Positions 34,640 through 41,470 of a DNA stretch of 64,000 nucleotides are shown piece after piece (position 1 is the first letter of the stretch; each line of letters starts with the position of its first letter). Location: assembly GCA_035286465.1 (NCBI GenBank), contig DATEDF010000089.1:124001-188000 (forward strand), read 5' to 3'. The translations under genes were made by a program, and so were the position numbers. The notes under the pieces are model-generated. The model was not told the origin of the DNA. It ran no database searches and was given only the letters and a program-made list of their open reading frames with translations. The stretch is from Fen-1231 sp035286465 (lineage in GTDB: Bacteria > Gemmatimonadota > Gemmatimonadetes > Gemmatimonadales > Gemmatimonadaceae).

Positions 34640-36255
34640 GATTTCGCCCGCGCCGCCTCGAGGTTCCCCCGGGCGTGCTTGTTGTCCGGATCGATCGCGA
34701 GGGCGCGCTCCCAGCACTTGATCGCGTCGTCGCGCTCGTTTCGCTTGAGGTTGATGTTGCCGAGCTTGAGCCACACATCCGCGCCCAGCGCTTCATTGAA
34801 CTTCACCGCGCGCTGGAAGGCATCGTAGGCGTCCTCGAGCCGGCCCTGCCGGTAGTGATGGTCGCCGAGGTTCTTGTGGAGCTGCGCAAGCCCGGGATCC
34901 TCCGCGACGCCGCGCTCGAGCACCGTGAAGGCGCCGGTGAAGTTCATCTTGCGCTCGAGCGCGACGGCGAGGTTGTTGAGCAGCACCGCCGCGCGCGGGT
35001 AGGCCTGTACGCCTTCGGAGAGGAGCGCAATCGCCTCGTCGGTCTTCCCCGCGAGCGCGGCGGAGAGCGCCGCATAGTGAAACCACGCGGGCGACGGCGC
35101 ACGCGAGGTGAAGAGCGGGCGCGCCACCGTGAACGCGGCCGAGGCGGCCTCCAGATCGCCCTCGCGGAGCGCGAGGACGCCCAGCGACGTGTGCACCCGC
35201 GGATCGCGCTCGCCCCCGCGGTGGACGGCTTCCTTCAGCGCCTCGCGCGCCGGCCCCAGCTGCCCCATCCGCTCCAGCGCGAAGGCGAGGTTGTGGAACA
35301 CCGCCGGCTCCGCGTCGGCCGCGCGCGCCCCCTGCTCGAAGTCCGCCGCGGCCTCCTCCCAGCGCGCGAGCCGCACGTGCACCAGTCCGAGAAAGAACCG
35401 CGCGTGCAGGTCGCTCGGGCGCAGCTCGGCCACGCGGCGGAACTCGCGCTCCGCCTCGGCGAGCATCCCCGTCCGGTAGAACGCCACGCCGAGGTTGCGA
35501 TGCTCGTCCACGCGCGCGTCCGTGGCGGTCACGTCCGGCGCGCGCGTCTTCCCCACCCGGTGCAGAAAGCCCGCCGTCACCAGCCCGAAGAGCGCCTTGC
35601 CGACGTCGAACTCGACCAGCCCCGACGCCTCCGTGAGCATCGCGACGTCGCGCCGACCGTCAATCAGCGCCACGAGCGTCTTCTGCTCGGGCGTGAGCTG
35701 GTCGGTCGCGGCTTCGACCCGCTTGCGGTCCGCGTCGAAGACGATGTCGAAGGACGGGATCTTCTTCTCGATCAGCCCCCACTCGTCCACCCGGCGCGCG
35801 CCCTCCAGCAGGAGCGACTCCGGGTTGATGGACACGAGGAAATCCTGCTGCTCCGCCCGGATGTCGGGTTCGAAGTTGAACGAGCCCTGCGTCCACGTGA
35901 AGAGGAAATAGACGGCCTCCTCGATCTGCACGCGGATCTGCCGGTGCAGGTCCTCGCGCGAGATGATGCCGAGCCCCACGAGAATCTCGCCCAGCCGCTT
36001 CTCGCGGTCCTTCCCCTGCGCCGCGATCGCCTCGTCGAGCTGCGCCGGCGAGATCGCGCCGCTCTTCACGAGGATGTCGCCGAGCCGGTCGCGGCGGTTC
36101 ACGATGGCGGCGTAGCAGATCTTGCCCTTGTCGAAGTAGATCGAGCCGAAGTTGTTGCGGTGCGTGACCGAGAGGCACCCCGTCTTCTTCCCCATCGCGA
36201 GGAGCTGCAGCACGTCGGGGAGGCTCGCCTCCTTGAGACTGCCCTTGATGGCCAT
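34636..36255 (-). CDS. DUF4388 plus TPR scaffold protein
   Basis: A 539-residue soluble protein. Residues 1-115 are a DUF4388/PatA-type domain (KGSLKEASLPDVLQLLAMGKKTG, then YFDKGKICYAA), the next 115 residues an associated winged segment that also occurs in the 40473-41468 protein (INPESLLLEGARRVDEW), and about 265-535 are tetratricopeptide repeats (eight or so). DUF4388 proteins accompany MglA-type GTPases and two-component systems in several phyla. Start ATG 36253-36255 shares one base with the stop before it. It lies between the DnaA-like ATPase and cheR, so it may connect the two halves of the system (inference). Confidence 0.85.
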   Translation of the reverse strand: MAIKGSLKEASLPDVLQLLAMGKKTGCLSVTHRNNFGSIYFDKGKICYAAIVNRRDRLGDILVKSGAISPAQLDEAIAAQGKDREKRLGEILVGLGIISREDLHRQIRVQIEEAVYFLFTWTQGSFNFEPDIRAEQQDFLVSINPESLLLEGARRVDEWGLIEKKIPSFDIVFDADRKRVEAATDQLTPEQKTLVALIDGRRDVAMLTEASGLVEFDVGKALFGLVTAGFLHRVGKTRAPDVTATDARVDEHRNLGVAFYRTGMLAEAEREFRRVAELRPSDLHARFFLGLVHVRLARWEEAAADFEQGARAADAEPAVFHNLAFALERMGQLGPAREALKEAVHRGGERDPRVHTSLGVLALREGDLEAASAAFTVARPLFTSRAPSPAWFHYAALSAALAGKTDEAIALLSEGVQAYPRAAVLLNNLAVALERKMNFTGAFTVLERGVAEDPGLAQLHKNLGDHHYRQGRLEDAYDAFQRAVKFNEALGADVWLKLGNINLKRNERDDAIKCWERALAIDPDNKHARGNLEAARAKS

Positions 36256-38147
36256 CAGCGCAACTCCTCGATGACGCGGGCGCCGACATCGGGCCACTCC
36301 CACACGATCTTCTCGTGGTCGAGAAACGCGGCATCCCGGCGGCTGTCGGTCGGCGCCGAGGCGCGCGTGCCGGCGAAGGACGTGCCCCGCGCGAGACCGA
36401 GTTCTTCGCGCGCGAGCTGCGGCGTGATGGGCGCGCCCGTCGCGTCCGCGGCCGCGCCGAGCCGGTTCACGACGCCCAGGATCTCGCGCACGCTCTGCAC
36501 CGGCGGTTCGCCCAGCACGGCGAGCAGTGCGTCGTCCGTGGCGCGCCCCTGCGCACCGAGGAAGCGCGCGAAGAGGCGCTCGCGGAGCGGGCGGTCCGGC
36601 GACTGGATGGGCACCACCAGTCCGCCCTCGAACCGCGAGCGGAGCCGTGCCTCGAGGTCCGGGATCTCCGCCGGCGTCCGGTCGCTCGAGAGCACGATCT
36701 GCCTCCCCGCGCCGATGATCGCGTTGAACAGCAGGAAGAACTCGTCCTGCGTGCGCTCTTTCCCCGCGACGAACTGCACGTCGTCAATGATGAGCGCCCC
36801 CACCGACCGGTAGCGCGCGCGCCAGCGCTCGATCGTGCCGCCCTGGATCGCCGCGATCAACTCATCAATGAACTTCTGCGCGTGGACACACGCCACCGGG
36901 AGCGCGGCGCCGCGCTGCGCCCCAAGCCCGTTCCCGATCGCGTTGACGAGGTGCGTCTTCCCCACGCCGCTCGGCCCGACGATCACCAGCGGGTTGTACT
37001 TCGCCCCGGGCTCGGCCACCACCGTGTCCGCGGCGTGCACGGCGAGCTGGTTCGACGAGCCGACCTCGAAGTGGTCGCGCGCGAACGCGGGGCTCGGACC
37101 GCCGGGCGGCGTCTCCCCCGCGAGCGCGCGCTCCACGAGCTCCTCCGCGTCGGCCATCCGCTCGGGGTCGCGGAACACCGGGTTGCTCCCGAGCGACGGA
37201 TCCACCGCGCACGCCGCCCGCTCGAGCTCCCTCAAGTGCTCGACCGCCGCGCTGAACGTGGCGAGCAGCCCGGCCACGTCCGGCGCCCTGGGCAGCGCGA
37301 GCGCGCGCTCGAGCAGGGCCGTACGATACCCCTCGCCGGCCCAGTACTGCGCGGCCTCGCGCAGGCGCGTCTGCCACGCGTCCACGTGCTGCTGGACGAC
37401 CGTCGTCACCTCGGACAGGAAACTCTCGAACTCGCCCGCCGGGCGCTCCGCCGGCGTCCGCCGCCGCGCGGGCGGCTCCTCGGCCCCGACCGTCTGGCGC
37501 GCGACGAGCCGGTTCAACGCGCCCTGCAGCTCGCGCACGTTCCCGAAGTTGAAGCTCGCGAGTTCCTCGAGCACGCTGCTCGTGAACTCGAGATGCCGTT
37601 CCTCGCAGTTCGCCCGCAGGATCGCGACACGCGTCTCGAAGTCGGGCGCCGTCACGTCCACGATCAGCCCGCCCGAGAGCCGGCTGATCAGCCGCTCGTC
37701 CACGTCGGGGATCTCCGCCGGCGGGCGGTCGCTCGTCAGCACGACCTGCTTCCCGCCCGCCCGCATCCGCTCGAAGAGGCGCAGCAGCTCCGCCTGTGTT
37801 TCGCGCTGGCCGGTGAGAAACTGCACGTCGTCAAGCAGGAGGAGCGCCACGCGCTCGTAGCGCCGGGAGAACGCGTCCATCTGCCCCGCCGACACCGCCG
37901 CGTGCAGCTGCTCCACGAACTCGTCGAGCGAGAGGTACTCCGTCTCGAGGCCCGGCTGGAGCGCCTCGGCGAGGTGGCCGACGGCGTTCAGCAGGTGCGT
38001 CTTCCCGAGACCGGTGCCGCCGTAGATGAAGAGCGGGTTGTAGACCGCGCCGGGCGACTCCGCCACCGCGCGCGCCGCGGCGACCGCGAGCCGGTTCCCC
38101 GCGCCCACGACGAACCCGTCGAAGCGGAGCCGCGGGTCGAGCCGCAC
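36255..38147 (-). CDS. Tandem DnaA-like AAA+ ATPase without DNA-binding domain
   Basis: A 630-residue protein with two complete DnaA-type AAA+ modules. Module 1 (about 8-220): Walker A GGTGLGKT 43-50, Walker B LLLLDDVQF 102-110, sensor region VVLTSDRPPAEI, arginine-finger box ERLISRLSGGL 151-161. Module 2 (about 358-585): Walker A GPSGVGKT 391-398, Walker B LIIDDVQFVAGKERTQ 452-467, SSDRTPAEI, RLRSRFEGGL 501-510. A helical linker of about 135 residues joins them. The DnaA domain IV helix-turn-helix is missing; the end is a short conserved-looking tail with VWEWPDVGARVIEEL. It starts with GTG one base after the mglA stop. It is therefore not a replication initiator; a regulatory ATPase working with MglA or the chemosensory array is my inference. 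Confidence 0.9.
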   Translation of the reverse strand: MRLDPRLRFDGFVVGAGNRLAVAAARAVAESPGAVYNPLFIYGGTGLGKTHLLNAVGHLAEALQPGLETEYLSLDEFVEQLHAAVSAGQMDAFSRRYERVALLLLDDVQFLTGQRETQAELLRLFERMRAGGKQVVLTSDRPPAEIPDVDERLISRLSGGLIVDVTAPDFETRVAILRANCEERHLEFTSSVLEELASFNFGNVRELQGALNRLVARQTVGAEEPPARRRTPAERPAGEFESFLSEVTTVVQQHVDAWQTRLREAAQYWAGEGYRTALLERALALPRAPDVAGLLATFSAAVEHLRELERAACAVDPSLGSNPVFRDPERMADAEELVERALAGETPPGGPSPAFARDHFEVGSSNQLAVHAADTVVAEPGAKYNPLVIVGPSGVGKTHLVNAIGNGLGAQRGAALPVACVHAQKFIDELIAAIQGGTIERWRARYRSVGALIIDDVQFVAGKERTQDEFFLLFNAIIGAGRQIVLSSDRTPAEIPDLEARLRSRFEGGLVVPIQSPDRPLRERLFARFLGAQGRATDDALLAVLGEPPVQSVREILGVVNRLGAAADATGAPITPQLAREELGLARGTSFAGTRASAPTDSRRDAAFLDHEKIVWEWPDVGARVIEELR

Positions 38148-38148
38148 G

Positions 38149-38748
38149 CTACCGGCCGCCCGGGGCGCTGAGCCGGCGCAACACCTGCTCCGACACCGCG
38201 CGCAACGTCTCGAACACGCCCGGCCCGTGCAGCGCGTCGGCCGGGAACGCGGGAACGCCGCGGAAGTTGAGCTGCTCCTCCAGCTCGCCGACGCTGAGAA
38301 TCAGGTCGGCGGGAAGGTCCTGCTTGTTGTACTGGAGCACGAGCGGCACCGCGCGTGCATCCACGCCCTGCTCGGCGAGATTCGCATGGAGGTCCTGCAG
38401 GCTCTCGACGTTCTCGTCGAGTTGCCGCGCCTGGCTGTCGGCCACGAACACCACGCCGTCGGCGCCCTGCAGCACCAGCTTGCGCGTGGTCTGGTAGTAG
38501 ACCTGGCCGGGCACCGTGTAGAGCTGGAAGCGCGTCGTGAAGCCGGAGATGGTGCCGAGGTCAATCGGCAGGAAATCGAAGAAGAGCGTGCGATCCGTCT
38601 GCGTGGCGAGCGACACCATCTGCCCTTTCCGGTCCGCGGGCACCTGGCCGTAAATGTAATGCAGGTTCGTCGTCTTCCCCGACCGGCCCGGGCCGTAGTA
38701 GACGATCTTGCAGGTGATCTCGCGCGTGGCGTAGTTGACGAGGCTCAC
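38149..38748 (-). CDS. mglA: MglA-type small Ras-like GTPase
   Basis: Ras-superfamily GTPase that sets front-rear polarity for gliding and type IV pili in Myxococcus and relatives. The 199-residue protein has P-loop GPGRSGKTT at about 19-27, the switch II motif LYTVPGQVYYQTTRKLVL (TVPGQ in place of DxxGQ, a hallmark of MglA) and NKQD in LVLQYNKQDLP. The C-terminal end differs from myxobacterial MglA. Start GTG 38746-38748. It lies between roadblock genes (its expected GAPs) and the DnaA-like ATPase. Confidence 0.95.
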   Translation of the reverse strand: MSLVNYATREITCKIVYYGPGRSGKTTNLHYIYGQVPADRKGQMVSLATQTDRTLFFDFLPIDLGTISGFTTRFQLYTVPGQVYYQTTRKLVLQGADGVVFVADSQARQLDENVESLQDLHANLAEQGVDARAVPLVLQYNKQDLPADLILSVGELEEQLNFRGVPAFPADALHGPGVFETLRAVSEQVLRRLSAPGGR

Positions 38749-38793
38749 GGGAGCGCGGGCAAGGGAGGGAAGGCGGAGGGAAGCCCGGACACG

Positions 38794-39264
38794 TCAGGCC
38801 CGTCCGAACATCACGGCGAGGTTGCGGTTGAGCTCGCGTTCGAAATCACCGGCGAGAGCGGGTGGACTCGCGGCGGACGCGGGCGCGGCGGCGCGCATCG
38901 CCGCGCAGAACTCCCGGAAGAACAGCTGCACGACGCCGAGCGAGCTTTCGTCGTCGAACACCGCGAGCAGCACGAGCGATCCGGCGGCGATCGGCACCTG
39001 CGCGAGGAAGAGCTGGCGCGCCTTCCCCGCGTAGTGCAGCCCCGTGAACGGCTTCCCCTCCACGAGTCGGCCGAGCTCGCCGGCCGAGGCGTGGATCGCC
39101 GCCGACAGCGCGCACGCGGTCATCACATCCACCGAGCGCGCGAACCCGAACTGCCCGAGCACCTGGCCGCTCGGGTGGAGCAGGACGGCGAGCTGGACGC
39201 GCGCCTCGTCCACGAATTGCTTGAGGGGCGCCTCGACCCAGTTCTCGGCGACGGAGAACTTCAT
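38794..39264 (-). CDS. Roadblock/LC7-domain protein, MglB-like (A)
   Basis: A 156-residue roadblock protein: FVDEARVQLAVLLHPSGQVLGQFGFARSVDVMTACALSAAIHASAGELGRLV fits the roadblock helix-strand order, followed by LVLLAVFDDESSLGVVQLFF. MglB roadblock dimers are GTPase-activating proteins for MglA, so this is a likely GAP or regulator. The C-terminal 25 residues are a helical tail. Start ATG overlaps the previous roadblock gene as ATGA, and 45 bp separate it from mglA. Confidence 0.85.
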   Translation of the reverse strand: MKFSVAENWVEAPLKQFVDEARVQLAVLLHPSGQVLGQFGFARSVDVMTACALSAAIHASAGELGRLVEGKPFTGLHYAGKARQLFLAQVPIAAGSLVLLAVFDDESSLGVVQLFFREFCAAMRAAAPASAASPPALAGDFERELNRNLAVMFGRA

Positions 39265-39608
39265 GACAGCACCTCGAGCGCCTTGAGCATCTCCACGCGC
39301 ACGAGCCCGACGTTGACGCGCTCCCCGGCCACGACCACCAGCACGAGGTCGTTCCGGCCCGCCGCGCAGACGCGCCCGTGCTCGGCGTCGAGCTCGAAGA
39401 AGCCGGTCTCGCCGAATCCGGCGGCCGCGGCCGACCGCCGCGCCCGGCGGTAGAGCGAAGCGGTGAGCGCCGCGAACGCCGTGCCGTTCACGCCGATCTG
39501 CAGACTGGAGTCCACGATGATCCCGTCCTGCTCGCCCACCACCATGCAGCCGGTCACGCCGCGGTGGCGGATGAGCGAGGTGAGCACGGTGCCGAACGCG
39601 CTCGTCAC
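39261..39608 (-). CDS. MglB-like roadblock protein (B)
   Basis: A 115-residue single-domain roadblock/LC7 protein. TVLTSLIRHRGVTGCMVVGEQDGIIVDSSLQIGVNGTAFAALTASLYRRARR and VLVVVAGERVNVGLVRVEMLKALEVL match the MglB pattern more closely than protein A. It probably forms the GAP of MglA, possibly as a heterodimer with A (inference). Start GTG 39606-39608 overlaps the TPR-roadblock gene as GTGA. Confidence 0.85.
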   Translation of the reverse strand: MTSAFGTVLTSLIRHRGVTGCMVVGEQDGIIVDSSLQIGVNGTAFAALTASLYRRARRSAAAAGFGETGFFELDAEHGRVCAAGRNDLVLVVVAGERVNVGLVRVEMLKALEVLS

Positions 39609-40483
39609 GTGCCGCGCTCCAGCCAGCGGTGCGCGCGCTCGAGCGAGCGCTCGAGGAGCCGCCGCACGAATCCCAGCGGCACGGCGCGCGGCGCCGTCAC
39701 CAGCAGCACGCCGTCGCCGCCGGGCGCCATCGCCACGCTCGCGGCCTCCGCCTCGAAGACGATCTGCCGCCAGCGTCCGAGGCCGAGGTGGCGCATCGCC
39801 CGGTCGGCCTCGTCGCTCACGCCGGAGAGCTGCGCGCCGATGTCGGCGCCCGCGTCGCGCCCGTCGGCGCCCACGTGCTGCCCCGCCATCACGTACCCGT
39901 CGCGGTCGAGGAGGAGTGCCGTCCGCGTGGCGTCCCCGAGCACGTCGGCGAAGAGCGTGCGCGCGTCGGCGGGCTCGGGCGCGAAGGGAGGCGCGGGCGC
40001 CGCGGGCGCCGCGAGCGCCGTCCCCGCGGGCGCGCCTCCGATGGCGCTCGCGCGGCCCGACGGCGCGCGCCACGCATCGGACGTGGCTGCGCGCACCGTG
40101 TCGAGCGCCGCCGCGAGCGACGCGTCGCCCGGCGCCGCCGCGAGCGCGGCACCGAGGTAGCGCGCCGCCTCGTCCAGTTCGCCCTGCTGGAAACAGAGGA
40201 ATCCGAGTCCCTTCTGCGCGCCCGGGTGCCCGGGCGCGAGCGTGAGCACCGTCTCCCACTCCGCGCGGGCCCGCGCGAAGTCGCCGCGATCAATCGCGAT
40301 GCGGGCGACGAGATCGTGCGCGTCGGGGCGCTGCGGGTGCCGCTCGAGCCCGCGCGCCGCCACGCGGTGCGCCAGCTCCACCTGCCCCCGTCGCCGCAGC
40401 GCCTCCCCGAGCTGGACGAACACCACACTCGACGGATCGGCGGCGAGCGCCTCGCTCAGGGCGCGCACGTCGTCAGTCACCAT
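39605..40483 (-). CDS. TPR-roadblock fusion protein (C)
   Basis: A 292-residue protein with two halves. Residues 1-130 are about three to four tetratricopeptide repeats; residues 165-285 look like a third roadblock domain (RTALLLDRDGYVMAGQHVGADG, then ASVAMAPGGDGVLLVTAPRAVPLGFVRRLLERSL). A Pro/Ala-rich linker joins them. TPR-roadblock fusions are not a common family in my memory. Start ATG 40481-40483 overlaps the previous gene by 11 bases. Probable role: docking MglA regulators to the TPR/CheA scaffold (inference). Confidence 0.75.
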   Translation of the reverse strand: MVTDDVRALSEALAADPSSVVFVQLGEALRRRGQVELAHRVAARGLERHPQRPDAHDLVARIAIDRGDFARARAEWETVLTLAPGHPGAQKGLGFLCFQQGELDEAARYLGAALAAAPGDASLAAALDTVRAATSDAWRAPSGRASAIGGAPAGTALAAPAAPAPPFAPEPADARTLFADVLGDATRTALLLDRDGYVMAGQHVGADGRDAGADIGAQLSGVSDEADRAMRHLGLGRWRQIVFEAEAASVAMAPGGDGVLLVTAPRAVPLGFVRRLLERSLERAHRWLERGT

Positions 40484-41468
40484 AGCGCGCCTCGAGCAAC
40501 GCGCGGAGCCGGGCGGCCGCCTCGAGCCCGCCGCGAACCCGTTGCGACCAGTCCTTGTTGGGATGCGTCTGCAGGAACTGCGCCCACGCCTTCACCGCGC
40601 TGTCGAAGTCGCCGCGCTGCACGGCAAGAAACCCGCGCTCGAGGTCGTCCACCTGTTCGTTCGTCGGGGGCTCCACCGACGGCATCGGGGCCGGCGGCGC
40701 CACCGTCCGCTGCGAAGACCGGGGCCCGGACACGCGCGCGTGCGTCACCGGCATGGTCAGCTCCACGACGCCCGTGCTGACGAGTCCATAGACGACCTTC
40801 GCGACGTCGAAGTCGCTCCGGTCCACCTGCGAGGCGATGAACCGCAGGTCGTGCTCGCCGTCAATGCGGGCCAGCACTTCCCACTCGAAGGGAAGCAGAT
40901 CGAGCTGGGGAGCCTCCTCGCCCTGCACGGGGGCGAGCTGCGGGACCGCCGCGAGACTCGGCACGCGGTCGGCGATGCGGGACCACTCGTCAATCCTCCG
41001 CGCGCCCTCCATGAGCAGCGACTCGGTGGAGATGTTGACCCGCCCCAGCTCGTGCTCGCCGGCGAGCCCCTCCTCGAAGCGGAAGAACCCCTCGCGCCAG
41101 GAGAGCAGCTCGAAGACGTCGGCCTCGATCTGCGCCCGCACCTGGCGCTCCAGTTCCTTCGGCGTGATCGCGCCCATCTCGAGCAGGATCTCGCCCAGCC
41201 GCCGCCGGTCGCCCAGCTCCGACTGGGCCACCCGGGCGCGGGCGATGTCGCCTTCGGAGACCTTGCCCGAGCGCAGCAGCACGTCGCCCATCCGGTGCGG
41301 GTTGCTCCGGATCGTCGCGGCGACCACGCGCCCGCGCTCGAAGAACACCGTCCCCTCGTTGTCGCGCAGCTCCGACGTCACGACGAGCCGCCCCGTCTTG
41401 CGGCTCAGGTCGAGGAGTTGAAAGACGTCGTGGATGCCGAGTTCGCGGAGCGGGCCTTCGATCGCCAT
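40473..41468 (-). CDS. DUF4388 protein, paralogue of the 34636-36255 N-terminus
   Basis: A 331-residue protein starting MAIEGPLRELGIHDVFQLLD, with VFFERGRVVAATIRSNPHRMGDVLL and LGEILLEMGAITPKELERQVRAQIEADVFELLSW. The order and several phrases (SLLxEGARRxDEW, VRAQIEEAVYFL versus VRAQIEADVFEL) match the N-terminal half of the 34636-36255 protein, so the two arose by duplication. The C-terminal 90 residues are Pro-rich and then one TPR-like helical pair. Its position, between TPR genes upstream and roadblock genes downstream, suggests scaffold work. Confidence 0.82.
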   Translation of the reverse strand: MAIEGPLRELGIHDVFQLLDLSRKTGRLVVTSELRDNEGTVFFERGRVVAATIRSNPHRMGDVLLRSGKVSEGDIARARVAQSELGDRRRLGEILLEMGAITPKELERQVRAQIEADVFELLSWREGFFRFEEGLAGEHELGRVNISTESLLMEGARRIDEWSRIADRVPSLAAVPQLAPVQGEEAPQLDLLPFEWEVLARIDGEHDLRFIASQVDRSDFDVAKVVYGLVSTGVVELTMPVTHARVSGPRSSQRTVAPPAPMPSVEPPTNEQVDDLERGFLAVQRGDFDSAVKAWAQFLQTHPNKDWSQRVRGGLEAAARLRALLEARYGD

Positions 41469-41470
41469 CG

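Noticed and set aside
36255..38147. True DnaA replication initiator or a nearby oriC
   Set aside because: Two AAA+ modules, no domain IV and no cluster of DnaA boxes. It lies in a chemosensory operon, not with dnaN or gyrB.
39261..40259. A 332-residue open frame combining roadblock protein B with upstream sequence
   Set aside because: The extension is an out-of-frame reading of the TPR-roadblock gene; the GTG at 39606-39608 with GTGA overlap is the sensible start.
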